A stretch of 64,000 nucleotides of DNA from Ariolimax columbianus (GCA_036924085.1 JAVGWX010000025.1:32478502-32542501), one strand, 5' to 3'; positions 1 to 12,443 are shown, numbered from the stretch's first letter. The notes: a model not told the origin generated them from the letters alone. Numbers and translations are program-made.

Positions 1-3000
1 GTACAACATCTTGAATGTTACTAAGTAAGTAACTGAAACAGGAGTACAACATCTTGAATGTTACTAAGTAAGTAACTGAAACAGGAGTACAACATCTTGA
101 ATGTTACTAAGTAAGTAACTGAAACTTGAGTACAACATCCTGAATGTTACTAAGTAAGTAACTGAAACTTGAGTACAACATCTTGAATGTTACTAAGTAA
201 GTAACTGAAACTTGAGTACAACATCTTGAATGTTACTAAGTAAGTAACTGAAACTTGAGTACAACATCTTGAATGTTACTAAGTAAGTAACTGAAACTTG
301 AGTACAACATCCTGAATGTTACTAAGTAAGTAACTGAAACTTGAGTACAACATCCTGAATGTTACTAAGTAAGTAACTGAAACTTGAGTACAACATCCTG
401 AATGTTACTAAGTAAGTAACTGAAACTTGAGTACAACATCTTGAATGTTACTAAGTAAGTAACTGAAACAGGAGTACAACATCTTGAATGTTACTAAGTA
501 AGTAACTGAAACTTGAGTACAACATCCTGAATGTTACTAAGTAAGTAACTGAAACTTGAGTACAACATCTTGAATGTTACTAAGTAAGTAACTGAAACTT
601 GAGTACAACATCTTGAATGTTACTAAGTAAGTAACTGAAACTTGAGTACAACATCTTGAATGTTACTAAGTAAGTAACTGAAACTTGAGTACAACATCGT
701 GAATGTTACTAAGTAAGTAACTGAAACAGGAGTACAACATCTTGAATGTTACTAAGTAAGTAACTGAAACAGGAGTACAACATCGTGAATGTTACTAAGT
801 AAGTAACTGAAACTTGAGTACAACATCTTGAATGTTACTAAGTAAGTAACTGAAACTTGAGTACAACATCCTGAATGTTACTAAGTAAGTAACTGAAACA
901 GGAGTACAACATCTTGAATGTTACTAAGTAAGTAACTGAAACAGGAGTACAACATCCTGAATGTTACTAAGTAAGTAACTGAAACTTGAGTACAACATCC
1001 TGAATGTTACTAAGTAAGTAACTGAAACTTGAGTACAACATCCTGAATGTTACTAAGTAAGTAACTGAAACAGGAGTACAACATCCTGAATGTTACTAAG
1101 TAAGTAACTGAAACTTGAGTACAACATCTTGAATGTTACTAAGTAAGTAACTGAAACAGGAGTACAACATCTTGAATGTTACTAAGTAAGTAACTGAAAC
1201 TTGAGTACAACATCCTGAATGTTACTAAGTAAGTAACTGAAACAGGAGTACAACATCATGAATGTTACTAAGTAAGTAACTGAAACTTGAGTACAACATC
1301 TTGAATGTTACTAAGTAAGTAACTGAAACTTGAGTACAACATCTTGAATGTTACTAAGTAAGTAACTGAAACTTGAGTACAACATCTTGAATGTTACTAA
1401 GTAAGTAACTGAAACAGGAGTACAACATCATGAATGTTACTAAGTAAGTAACTGAAACTTGAGTACAACATCTTGAATGTTACTAAGTAAGTAACTGAAA
1501 CTTGAGTACAACATCTTGAATGTTACTAAGTAAGTAACTGAAACTTGAGTACAACATCTTGAATGTTACTAAGTAAGTAACTGAAACTTGAGTACAACAT
1601 CTTGAATGTTACTAAGTAAGTAACTGAAACTTGAGTACAACATCTTGAATGTTACTAAGTAAGTAACTGAAACTTGAGTACAACATCCTGAATGTTACTA
1701 AGTAAGTAACTGAAACAGGAGTACAACATCGTGAATGTTACTAAGTAAGTAACTGAAACTTGAGTACAACATCCTGAATGTTACTAAGTAAGTAACTGAA
1801 ACAGGAGTACAACATCTTGAATGTTACTAAGTAAGTAACTGAAACAGGAGTACAACATCTTGAATGTTACTAAGTAAGTAACTGAAACAGGAGTACAACA
1901 TCTTGAATGTTACTAAGTAAGTAACTGAAACAGGAGTACAACATCTTGAATGTTACTAAGTAAGTAACTGAAACAGGAGTACAACATCTTGAATGTTACT
2001 AAGTAAGTAACTGAAACTTGAGTACAACATCTTGAATGTTACTAAGTAAGTAACTGAAACAGGAGTACAACATCTTGAATGTTACTAAGTAAGTAACTGA
2101 AACAGGAGTACAACATCTTGAATGTTACTAAGTAAGTAACTGAAACAGGAGTACAACATCCTGAATGTTACTAAGTAAGTAACTGAAACTTGAGTACAAC
2201 ATCGTGAATGTTACTAAGTAAGTAACTGAAACAGGAGTACAACATCTTGAATGTTACTAAGTAAGTAACTGAAACTTGAGTACAACATCGTGAATGTTAC
2301 TAAGTAAGTAACTGAAACAGGAGTACAACATCCTGAATGTTACTAAGTAAGTAACTGAAACTTGAGTACAACATCTTGAATGTTACTAAGTAAGTAACTG
2401 AAACAGGAGTACAACATCTTGAATGTTACTAAGTAAGTAACTGAAACAGGAGTACAACATCTTGAATGTTACTAAGTAAGTAACTGAAACTTGAGTACAA
2501 CATCCTGAATGTTACTAAGTAAGTAACTGAAACAGGAGTACAACATCGTGAATGTTACTAAGTAAGTAACTGAAACTTGAGTACAACATCTTGAATGTTA
2601 CTAAGTAAGTAACTGAAACTTGAGTACAACATCGTGAATGTTACTAAGTAAGTAACTGAAACAGGAGTACAACATCTTGAATGTTACTAAGTAAGTAACT
2701 GAAACTTGAGTACAACATCCTGAATGTTACTAAGTAAGTAACTGAAACTTGAGTACAACATCCTGAATGTTACTAAGTAAGTAACTGAAACTTGAGTACA
2801 ACATCCTGAATGTTACTAAGTAAGTAACTGAAACTTGAGTACAACATCTTGAATGTTACTAAGTAAGTAACTGAAACTTGAGTACAACATCTTGAATGTT
2901 ACTAAGTAAGTAACTGAAACTTGAGTACAACATCTTGAATGTTACTAAGTAAGTAACTGAAACAGGAGTACAACATCTTGAATGTTACTAAGTAAGTAAC

Positions 3001-6000
3001 TGAAACAGGAGTACAACATCTTGAATGTTACTAAGTAAGTAACTGAAACTTGAGTACAACATCCTGAATGTTACTAAGTAAGTAACTGAAACAGGAGTAC
3101 AACATCGTGAATGTTACTAAGTAAGTAACTGAAACTTGAGTACAACATCTTGAATGTTACTAAGTAAGTAACTGAAACTTGAGTACAACATCGTGAATGT
3201 TACTAAGTAAGTAACTGAAACAGGAGTACAACATCTTGAATGTTACTAAGTAAGTAACTGAAACTTGAGTACAACATCCTGAATGTTACTAAGTAAGTAA
3301 CTGAAACTTGAGTACAACATCCTGAATGTTACTAAGTAAGTAACTGAAACTTGAGTACAACATCCTGAATGTTACTAAGTAAGTAACTGAAACTTGAGTA
3401 CAACATCTTGAATGTTACTAAGTAAGTAACTGAAACTTGAGTACAACATCTTGAATGTTACTAAGTAAGTAACTGAAACTTGAGTACAACATCTTGAATG
3501 TTACTAAGTAAGTAACTGAAACTTGAGTACAACATCTTGAATGTTACTAAGTAAGTAACTGAAACAGGAGTACAACATCTTGAATGTTACTAAGTAAGTA
3601 ACTGAAACAGGAGTACAACATCTTGAATGTTACTAAGTAAGTAACTGAAACAGGAGTACAACATCTTGAATGTTACTAAGTAAGTAACTGAAACTTGAGT
3701 ACAACATCTTGAATGTTACTAAGTAAGTAACTGAAACAGGAGTACAACATCTTGAATGTTACTAAGTAAGTAACTGAAACTTGAGTACAACATCGTGAAT
3801 GTTACTAAGTAAGTAACTGAAACAGGAGTACAACATCTTGAATGTTACTAAGTAAGTAACTGAAACAGGAGTACAACATCTTGAATGTTACTAAGTAAGT
3901 AACTGAAACAGGAGTACAACATCTTGAATGTTACTAAGTAAGTAACTGAAACTTGAGTACAACATCCTGAATGTTACTAAGTAAGTAACTGAAACAGGAG
4001 TACAACATCGTGAATGTTACTAAGTAAGTAACTGAAACTTGAGTACAACATCTTGAATGTTACTAAGTAAGTAACTGAAACTTGAGTACAACATCGTGAA
4101 TGTTACTAAGTAAGTAACTGAAACAGGAGTACAACATCGTGAATGTTACTAAGTAAGTAACTGAAACTTGAGTACAACATCTTGAATGTTACTAAGTAAG
4201 TAACTGAAACAGGAGTACAACATCTTGAATGTTACTAAGTAAGTAACTGAAACAGGAGTACAACATCCTGAATGTTACTAAGTAAGTAACTGAAACAGGA
4301 GTACAACATCTTGAATGTTACTAAGTAAGTAACTGAAACAGGAGTACAACATCTTGAATGTTACTAAGTAAGTAACTGAAACTTGAGTACAACATCCTGA
4401 ATGTTACTAAGTAAGTAACTGAAACTTGAGTACAACATCGTGAATGTTACTAAGTAAGTAACTGAAACAGGAGTACAACATCTTGAATGTTACTAAGTAA
4501 GTAACTGAAACTTGAGTACAACATCTTGAATGTTACTAAGTAAGTAACTGAAACAGGAGTACAACATCCTGAATGTTACTAAGTAAGTAACTGAAACTTG
4601 AGTACAACATCGTGAATGTTACTAAGTAAGTAACTGAAACTTGAGTACAACATCCTGAATGTTACTAAGTAAGTAACTGAAACTTGAGTACAACATCGTG
4701 AATGTTACTAAGTAAGTAACTGAAACTTGAGTACAACATCCTGAATGTTACTAAGTAAGTAACTGAAACTTGAGTACAACATCGTGAATGTTACTAAGTA
4801 AGTAACTGAAACAGGAGTACAACATCGTGAATGTTACTAAGTAAGTAACTGAAACTTGAGTACAACATCTTGAATGTTACTAAGTAAGTAACTGAAACTT
4901 GAGTACAACATCCTGAATGTTACTAAGTAAGTAACTGAAACTTGAGTACAACATCCTGAATGTTACTAAGTAAGTAACTGAAACTTGAGTACAACATCCT
5001 GAATGTTACTAAGTAAGTAACTGAAACAGGAGTACAACATCCTGAATGTTACTAAGTAAGTAACTGAAACTTGAGTACAACATCCTGAATGTTACTAAGT
5101 AAGTAACTGAAACAGGAGTACAACATCCTGAATGTTACTAAGTAAGTAACTGAAACAGGAGTACAACATCTTGAATGTTACTAAGTAAGTAACTGAAACT
5201 TGAGTACAACATCCTGAATGTTACTAAGTAAGTAACTGAAACTTGAGTACAACATCCTGAATGTTACTAAGTAAGTAACTGAAACTTGAGTACAACATCT
5301 TGAATGTTACTAAGTAAGTAACTGAAACAGGAGTACAACATCTTGAATGTTACTAAGTAAGTAACTGAAACTTGAGTACAACATCTTGAATGTTACTAAG
5401 TAAGTAACTGAAACTTGAGTACAACATCTTGAATGTTACTAAGTAAGTAACTGAAACTTGAGTACAACATCTTGAATGTTACTAAGTAAGTAACTGAAAC
5501 TTGAGTACAACATCCTGAATGTTACTAAGTAAGTAACTGAAACTTGAGTACAACATCGTGAATGTTACTAAGTAAGTAACTGAAACTTGAGTACAACATC
5601 CTGAATGTTACTAAGTAAGTAACTGAAACTTGAGTACAACATCCTGAATGTTACTAAGTAAGTAACTGAAACAGGAGTACAACATCTTGAATGTTACTAA
5701 GTAAGTAACTGAAACTTGAGTACAACATCTTGAATGTTACTAAGTAAGTAACTGAAACTTGAGTACAACATCCTGAATGTTACTAAGTAAGTAACTGAAA
5801 CAGGAGTACAACATCGTGAATGTTACTAAGTAAGTAACTGAAACTTGAGTACAACATCTTGAATGTTACTAAGTAAGTAACTGAAACTTGAGTACAACAT
5901 CCTGAATGTTACTAAGTAAGTAACTGAAACAGGAGTACAACATCTTGAATGTTACTAAGTAAGTAACTGAAACAGGAGTACAACATCCTGAATGTTACTA

Positions 6001-7937
6001 AGTAAGTAACTGAAACTTGAGTACAACATCCTGAATGTTACTAAGTAAGTAACTGAAACAGGAGTACAACATCTTGAATGTTACTAAGTAAGTAACTGAA
6101 ACTTGAGTACAACATCTTGAATGTTACTAAGTAAGTAACTGAAACAGGAGTACAACATCGTGAATGTTACTAAGTAAGTAACTGAAACAGGAGTACAACA
6201 TCTTGAATGTTACTAAGTAAGTAACTGAAACTTGAGTACAACATCTTGAATGTTACTAAGTAAGTAACTGAAACAGGAGTACAACATCCTGAATGTTACT
6301 AAGTAAGTAACTGAAACTTGAGTACAACATCTTGAATGTTACTAAGTAAGTAACTGAAACTTGAGTACAACATCTTGAATGTTACTAAGTAAGTAACTGA
6401 AACAGGAGTACAACATCGTGAATGTTACTAAGTAAGTAACTGAAACAGGAGTACAACATCTTGAATGTTACTAAGTAAGTAACTGAAACTTGAGTACAAC
6501 ATCTTGAATGTTACTAAGTAAGTAACTGAAACAGGAGTACAACATCCTGAATGTTACTAAGTAAGTAACTGAAACTTGAGTACAACATCTTGAATGTTAC
6601 TAAGTAAGTAACTGAAACAGGAGTACAACATCCTGAATGTTACTAAGTAAGTAACTGAAACAGGAGTACAACATCTTGAATGTTACTAAGTAAGTAACTG
6701 AAACTTGAGTACAACATCTTGAATGTTACTAAGTAAGTAACTGAAACAGGAGTACAACATCCTGAATGTTACTAAGTAAGTAACTGAAACTTGAGTACAA
6801 CATCTTGAATGTTACTAAGTAAGTAACTGAAACTTGAGTACAACATCTTGAATGTTACTAAGTAAGTAACTGAAACTTGAGTACAACATCTTGAATGTTA
6901 CTAAGTAAGTAACTGAAACAGGAGTACAACATCCTGAATGTTACTAAGTAAGTAACTGAAACTTGAGTACAACATCTTGAATGTTACTAAGTAAGTAACT
7001 GAAACTTGAGTACAACATCTTGAATGTTACTAAGTAAGTAACTGAAACTTGAGTACAACATCCTGAATGTTACTAAGTAAGTAACTGAAACAGGAGTACA
7101 ACATCTTGAATGTTACTAAGTAAGTAACTGAAACTTGAGTACAACATCTTGAATGTTACTAAGTAAGTAACTGAAACTTGAGTACAACATCTTGAATGTT
7201 ACTAAGTAAGTAACTGAAACTTGAGTACAACATCTTGAATGTTACTAAGTAAGTAACTGAAACTTGAGTACAACATCTTGAATGTTACTAAGTAAGTAAC
7301 TGAAACTTGAGTACAACATCTTGAATGTTACTAAGTAAGTAACTGAAACTTGAGTACAACATCTTGAATGTTACTAAGTAAGTAACTGAAACTTGAGTAC
7401 AACATCCTGAATGTTACTAAGTAAGTAACTGAAACAGGAGTACAACATCTTGAATGTTACTAAGTAAGTAACTGAAACAGGAGTACAACATCCTGAATGT
7501 TACTAAGTAAGTAACTGAAACTTGAGTACAACATCTTGAATGTTACTAAGTAAGTAACTGAAACTTGAGTACAACATCCTGAATGTTACTAAGTAAGTAA
7601 CTGAAACAGGAGTACAACATCCTGAATGTTACTAAGTAAGTAACTGAAACTTGAGTACAACATCCTGAATGTTACTAAGTAAGTAACTGAAACTTGAGTA
7701 CAACATCGTGAATGTTACTAAGTAAGTAACTGAAACTTGAGTACAACATCGTGAATGTTACTAAGTAAGTAACTGAAACAGGAGTACAACATCTTGAATG
7801 TTACTAAGTAAGTAACTGAAACTTGAGTACAACATCGTGAATGTTACTAAGTAAGTAACTGAAACAGGAGTACAACATCTTAAATGCTACTAAGTAAGTA
7901 ACTGAAACTTGAGTACAACATCTTGAATATTACTAAG
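1..7937. repeat. 43-bp satellite array, about 184.6 copies, cut by the window edge
   Basis: The monomer starts GTACAACATC and repeats every 43 bp. Monomers begin at 1+43n without a break (checked at 3054 and 7913), so no indel has accumulated in 184 copies. Nearly all variation is at two places: position 11 is T, C, G or rarely A, and positions 40-41 are AG or TT, always as a linked pair. Each monomer holds an inverted repeat GTTACT-AAGTA-AGTAAC. 43 is not a multiple of 3 and the unit carries stops, so it does not code. The last copies (from about 7872) are degraded. The array lies in the intron after the minus-strand knuckle exon and ends 7 bp from its splice donor. Confidence 0.98.
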
Positions 7938-7945
7938 AACATTAC

Positions 7946-8016
7946 CTTAGCTACAAAGTTGATTGATCCATGCTCGGGACAGTCTCCTTCATATTTCATG
8001 TTGCAATCCTCACAAT
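7946..8016 (-). CDS. Exon 4 of minus-strand PRDM-like gene: pre-SET type zinc knuckle
   Basis: On the minus strand a pyrimidine-rich acceptor ending GTGCAG is followed by 71 nt and a donor AAG|GTAATG. Exon 3 supplies one base, T, which with AT makes TAT (Tyr). The peptide then reads YCEDCNMKYEGDCPEHG and ends in phase 0. The spacing C-x2-C-x7-C-x2-H-G is that of the zinc knuckle before the PR/SET domain in PRDM7/9/11 proteins, which is the basis for the family call. A PR/SET domain and zinc fingers would be expected further left, outside the window. A second copy of this exon, with the same phases, lies at 44594-44670 on the other strand. Confidence 0.75.
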
Positions 8017-8109
8017 CTGCACGGGGAAATAGATTTTCAGCAAAGTAGATTCAACTTATTGATTTTCTTCTTTAAATTCATTCCCAAAATATGAGCACCT
8101 ACAACACCT

Positions 8110-8321
8110 GGGAGCCGCGTAGCGTAGTGGTTAGCAAGCTGGCTCAGCATTTGAGTGGTCCTGGGTTCATTCCCCAGTTCAGGCGGAAATGTTTTTTCAG
8201 ACCTCAACGACACCCGGGTCGAGCCAGCCTTAAATAGGTACCGGTTCAGTCCGGGAGGTAAAAGCAGCGAGGAGATGGCTACCACCCTCATATAGCCGAG
8301 CCTTTGAAATGTGAGATTGCT
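8110..8321 (+). mobile_element. SINE-4, tRNA-derived SINE
   Basis: The head GGGAGCCGCGTAGCGTAGTGG resembles a tRNA 5' end with a pol III A box (TAGCGTAGTGGTTAGC). About 40 bp further on, GGTTCATTCCC fits a B box. The body ends near GCCGAGCCTTTG. A possible 7-bp target duplication AACACCT lies at 8103-8109 and 8322-8328. It sits in the intron between exons 3 and 4 of the minus-strand gene. Confidence 0.7.
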
Positions 8322-8464
8322 AACACCTCACACCCCTACTGAATTAATGCTTTGGGTTACTTTTTACAACATATTTGCATGATTATTTATTTATATTTTT
8401 GGTTCTAAACAACAACAAACAAACACTTGCAGATACTATTACATGGCATTGAGTGAAAGCTTAA

Positions 8465-8875
8465 ATATTGTGTTAATAGCTAAATGTTACGGCCAAAAAG
8501 TGACGATGACATAAATAAACTACATAGAAGAGATCAAAGTCACATCTTTCAGTTCCGAACAGGACATACCAGATTCAATAACCACTTGAACCGCATCAAT
8601 CCCCAGCACCTGCCCTTGTGCAGACATTGCTCTCATCCTGATGAAACAGTTCTCAACACCTACTCATTAAGTGCAAGGCGCTTGCGAACATGAGGAAAAG
8701 ATTTCACAAGCACTGCCGACAATTACCAACACACTGAACGGAGCAGTGAAACAGCTGAAGAAGACCTGTATCTATATAAGAATGGCATTGGGCTGCCAAG
8801 AGCAGGCTTGCTCAGCAGCTATGGGATAACAGCAACAACAAATATTGTGGATCTGTAACAACAACAGCAACATAT
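8465..8875 (+). pseudogene. LINE C-terminal fragment with zinc-knuckle motif
   Basis: Residues such as FQFRTGHTRFNNHLNRI followed by LCRHC and a later H match the C-terminal FRLRTGHNRL...CxxC...H segment found downstream of RT and RNase H in I/Jockey-group LINEs. After about 65 residues the frame is lost to stops. The fragment ends in an ACAACA-rich tail near 8875, consistent with a LINE 3' end. It cannot work alone. Confidence 0.6.
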
Positions 8876-8924
8876 TTTCAAAAATTCTACTTATTCCGAT
8901 TCCAGAAAAAAACTAGTTAGTGGC

Positions 8925-9278
8925 TTGGCTTCGTTCGTTCTCAATCTCCCGCTACCAAACCCTAAAAGGGCTTAAGTAGCAAAATGTAGTCCAGCAAACA
9001 GAATGCGTTGTGTCGTAGTTTACAGCTTGGCTACGATATTTGCACCTTTCGGTCCGACACATCCGACTTCAGCAAGCATTTTTTTAGTACCGGGTTAGCA
9101 TTCCCTCTTAGATCCCTTCTCCTTAGTCAGTCTGCCCTGCTGCAGCCTGTTATCCAGGATCACCGAGTGGAGGTGTAGAAGGGTCTTGGCAGCTCTGGTT
9201 CGCTGGCCCTGACGCTAGCAGTCAGCTATTGGTAGCTGACCACTGCAGCTCATGCACTGCTCAGTGTCTTGATCCCAA
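8925..9278 (-). mobile_element. Rep-G copy, about 350 bp, unclassified retroposon
   Basis: The same sequence recurs at 11294-11655 and 56693-57293 in this orientation and in parts at 11960-12060, 14344-14500 and 43955-44110 in the other. The plus-strand text begins CTTCGTTCGTTCTCAATCTC, so the element's 3' end on the minus strand reads GAACGAACGAAG, leading into GAA repeats. It contains the core CATCCGACTTCAGCAAGC shared with SINE-1. No ORF is evident. I do not recognise a tRNA, 7SL or 5S head. Confidence 0.7.
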
Positions 9279-9459
9279 ACTAGTTATTGACCCTTCTATT
9301 CCTGTTTCTACGTGGGCTATTGTTTCTACATCTCCCTTTCAAACCTGAAAGACTACTCCACTCTCAGTACGTCTGTGTAAATGGCTGGAATAAAAAATGT
9401 TATGGCTAGGATCCTCTTTCATCTTGAGGCTAGACCACAGTCATCTCTAGCAACATGCT

Positions 9460-9683
9460 CTCAGGAGTATGACAGTGGTTCTGTTCTTGTCTCCAGACAC
9501 ACACACGCAGCTATCCTGATAACCATCAGGACGGATTCCGTTTCACAAACCACCATGTTTTCAACGGTCTGCTGAGGAAACTATGAGTCAGAGGACAATG
9601 AAATTTTGCAAAATTGACGGCTGGTATGTGCTGTTCACTTGTTGCAGCTTGGTCCAGTTTCATTTGAACATGCCTCATACTTT
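9460..9683 (+). mobile_element. Decayed mariner-like element, right-end fragment
   Basis: The segment matches the right part of the complete element at 49700-50283: GGACGGATTCCGT, a CTGCTGAGGAAACT block, and a terminal TTGGTCCAGTTTCATTTGAACATGCC like that element's right inverted repeat. The left inverted repeat is not visible, so this is a truncated relic. Confidence 0.55.
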
Positions 9684-10074
9684 CTATCAGGCAGATTGAG
9701 TTCAGTTCAGACCTTAGGTTCCTCCTCCAACCAACAGCAATGCTGAGCACTCAATATGCCACCAGACAAATGGAATCCTCCGTTAGCTGTTAGCATCCTA
9801 CCTGCAAGGCAGCAGGTGGTTGTGAAATCAGAGTGTTTCCTTCTCCTATATGTATTTACATTGATGACTTATAGACTTCACTGAGCCAGAGTAGTCTGGT
9901 TTTAGAATGCCAAGGACTCGTACCTCGCCCCTTCTCCTGTTAGTAGTAATGTGTCCCACCAGGAGTTAGGCTTTTGGAAAAATTTGAAAATGATTACAAT
10001 TTCATCTTCCCACTCCACTCCCTGCTTTGACAGCATTTGAGACTCTTAAAAGAAGGTAAAGCTAGTCCCATAGC
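9684..10074. other. No gene; small fragment like the LINE-B 5' region
   Basis: At 9795-9865 the text CTGCAAGGCAGCAG and a following CAGAGTGTTTCC block resemble 35915-35965, upstream of the LINE-B coding region. Nothing else is recognisable. Confidence 0.4.
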
Positions 10075-10720
10075 AGGCACTGCTGTCTGCGATGAAGTGT
10101 TAGAAGCTTCATGTAGTTCTATAGCACTGCTGTCTGGGATTTATTTTTTTTGCATTCGCCTTATTTTATCTAATCTCTAAGGCGTTGTGTGCTACACTGT
10201 GGTTTTTATTTTGCGCCTGTCGGCGCAGTGCATCCGACTTCAGCTTGCATTTTATGTAAGGGTCTGCTTCCTCCTGCATTTTCTAAGGGTTTGCTTCCTT
10301 CCCCAGGGTAATGGCCGGTGCTGTGATGGGAATCGAACCCAGCACTTTCGGGTTGTGAGCCGTGCTACTTAACCACTAGCCCACGTTATCCCCGCTGTCT
10401 GGGATGAAGTGTTAGGGTCTTCAGGTAGTTCTATAGCAGCACTGCTGTCTGGGATGAAGTGTTAGAGACTTCATGTAGTGGTAGTTCTATATCGCTGCTG
10501 TCTAGGATAAAGTGTTAGAGACTTCAGGTAGTTCTATAGCACTGGAAAAATATTAGAGAACAGGTAGTCCTATAGCACTTCTGTCTGGGATGAAGTGTTA
10601 GAGACTTCACGTAGTTCTACGGTAGGCACTGCCGTCTGGGATGAAGTGTTAGAGACTTCAGGTAGTTCTATAGTATTGGTGTATGGGATGAAGTGTTAGA
10701 GTTCATTGCAATAAATTTAT
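10075..10720. repeat. About 47-bp minisatellite, interrupted by a SINE
   Basis: Units read GCTGTCTGGGATGAAGTG, then TTAGAGACTTCAGGTAGTTC, then TATAGCACT. About nine imperfect copies occur, with some partly deleted units. The array is split by SINE-1 at 10141-10393. Confidence 0.85.
10141..10393 (-). mobile_element. SINE-1 copy with 12-bp target duplication
   Basis: On the minus strand it starts with a tRNA-like head: A-box region GGCTAGTGGTTAAG, an anticodon-arm-like stretch, and B box GGTTCGATTCCC. It ends after the core GAAGTCGGATGC in an A-rich tail. The 12-bp word GCTGTCTGGGAT lies immediately outside both ends (10129-10140 and 10394-10405). Because the host is a tandem repeat the word recurs there, but its precise position on both sides fits a target duplication. 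Four other copies are in the window. Confidence 0.85.
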
Positions 10721-10804
10721 ATTTTATATGGGTTTGGGTGCCAGTTTTCTACCTCATTGCCATTTCTTCTCTGGTTTCCTTAATGTGTGACCTATCCAAG
10801 GCCA

Positions 10805-11160
10805 GCAACTTCAGCTGAACATGTGATGTTCCACTGATCTCTGTCTGGTTCTGTCCAACAGTTCCACATTAGTAATCGTATCATTCCATTGTAATCTTTC
10901 TACTCTGAGCAGGCACCCACTTATGAAAGTTTGTATCTTTTTGGTTGTTTTCAACTTTTGTTCACCTTGTTTCAACCAGTCCCAGGATATCAATTTTGTA
11001 ATTTCTCATTTTAGCTGCCACTTGTGCAGCCTTCCCCTGATCGGAACAAATCTGATGGTTTTTCTAGAATAAACTAGGTAAGTATCAGTCATGCAGATTC
11101 CTTGTGGACTTCTCTGCATCGAGTCATCAGCCATCTTGAGAGAGAGCCTTCTCCTGTCTT
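10805..11160 (-). pseudogene. LINE-D (RTE-like) C-terminal fragment
   Basis: The minus strand encodes KKIQTFISGCLLRVERLQWN followed by DTITNVELLDRT. This corresponds to the KKLDHFHLGCVRKLLNIKWQ / DRITDVEVLSR segment of the LINE-D copy at 14.5-15.1 kb. Stops and frameshifts follow. It lies in intron 3 of the minus-strand gene. Confidence 0.6.
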
Positions 11161-11293
11161 GGATGACTGAGTTTTATATTTCTTTTTAGTTGACCTGTCC
11201 AATTTTGTTAAATTTTTGTGGCTTAAAATTTATACAGGATGAGGTATCTGCCCCATGCCAGCCCTCCTTAGTCACCTCTTACAACATGCTTAG

Positions 11294-11655
11294 AGGGTTT
11301 CTTCTTCTTCGTTCGTTCTCAATCTCCCACCAGCAAACCCTGAAAGGGTAAGTAGCAGAATGTAGTCCAATGAACGGAATGCGTTGTGTCGTAGTTTACA
11401 GCTTGGCTGCGATATTTGCACCTTTTGGTACAAAACTCCGACTTCAGCAAGTATTTTTTTTGTACCTGGTTAGCATTCCCTCTTCGATCCCTTCTCCTTA
11501 GCCAGTCTGCCCTGCTGCAGCCTGTTATCCAGGATCACCGCGTGCAGGTGTAGAAGGTTCTTGGCAGCTATGGTTTGCTGGCCCTGATGCTAGCAGTCAG
11601 CTATGGGTCGCTGACCACTGCAGCTCATGTGCTGCTCAGCGTCTTGATCCCGCTT
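11294..11655 (-). mobile_element. Rep-G copy
   Basis: Close match over its length to 8925-9278, including the GTTCTCAATCTC end, the TTTGCACCTTTTGG block, and the CTGCAGCCTGTTATCCAGGA block. The plus strand starts with TTCTTCTTCG, which is the (GAA)n tail of the element on the minus strand. Confidence 0.75.
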
Positions 11656-11959
11656 AGAGGGTTTCAATTGTTACTATTCTTTGTTTCATTTTCTAGCCCT
11701 GGTAACACTTGGGCGACCCTTACCTTTACCTCACGTAGGAACACAGCTAAATACCATTACTTGAGGCCAAAGATACAGGACAGTGAATGAGCTGACAACA
11801 ATTGATAGCTGATCAAACCAGAACGGATCAAACCAGAGCTGATCAAGACCCTATTCCATCACCAAGTGGCGGCTCAGGAAACAAGCTGCCATACTAGTGT
11901 TGTCTGGCTAATAGAACAGGGATCCCAGTGGAAAAGCAAACCTGATGCCCAAAAATACC

Positions 11960-12060
11960 AGCTGAAATCGGATGGGTTGGGCTGAAGGTGCAGATATCGC
12001 AGCCTCACTGTAAACTACAACACAGCACCTTGTCAAGACAAACACCAAAGAAGAAGAAGA
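11960..12060 (+). mobile_element. Rep-G partial copy
   Basis: GAAGGTGCAGATATCGCAGC and CTGTAAACTACAACACA match the 3' third of Rep-G, and the segment closes in AAAGAAGAAGAAGA, the tail seen on other copies. The remaining 11656-11960 holds no recognised gene. Confidence 0.5.
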
Positions 12061-12310
12061 TGAAACAGCATTGTTTGTTCATTCTTACTCTCACGATTTG
12101 TAAGCTGTTTATTTGTGTGCAGTTCTTTGCCCCAGTGAACAGCTTTTGGTCGTAATGTAGGTTTAGTTTCTTTTATTACAGGTGCTGTATTTGAGCCATA
12201 TTTGTTTGGTTTTATTTTACTTTTTACCTTTACCATACAGTAATTTTAAAAAATAATAAAGGTAGGAAAGCTATGAAAACAAATTTCTTTAAAATGAGGC
12301 ATAAACTTAC

Positions 12311-12443
12311 AGAGAGGACTGACATCTCCAGAGCAAGAGAGGGAATTGGAATTACTGGCAGTATTCTCTTTCATGACAGAGCAAATATCAACTTCTTGTT
12401 TCTCCTCATCATCTTCTTCTGTTTCCATCTTCATCAGATGTTG
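12311..12443 (-). CDS. Exon 3 of minus-strand PRDM-like gene: acidic linker
   Basis: The acceptor GTTTCAG|CAACATC opens a 133-nt exon that ends CTCT|GTAAGTTT, a strong donor. It enters in phase 0, codes 44 residues (QHLMKMETEEDDEEKQE... to ...CSGDVSPL) and leaves one base, T, which exon 4 completes to Tyr. The peptide is acidic at its start and Ser/Asn-rich later, as expected for an unstructured linker. An alternative acceptor six bases upstream (TTGTAG|TTTCAG) would add two residues in frame. The phase agreement with exons 2 and 4 is the main support. Confidence 0.72.

Noticed and set aside
1..7937. CRISPR-like array
   Set aside because: Repeat and spacer cannot be separated: the entire 43-bp unit is conserved, and the context is eukaryotic.
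8110..8180. A true tRNA gene
   Set aside because: No complete cloverleaf or anticodon stem could be folded by eye, and the tRNA-like head continues into a SINE body. The same applies to the heads of the other SINEs.
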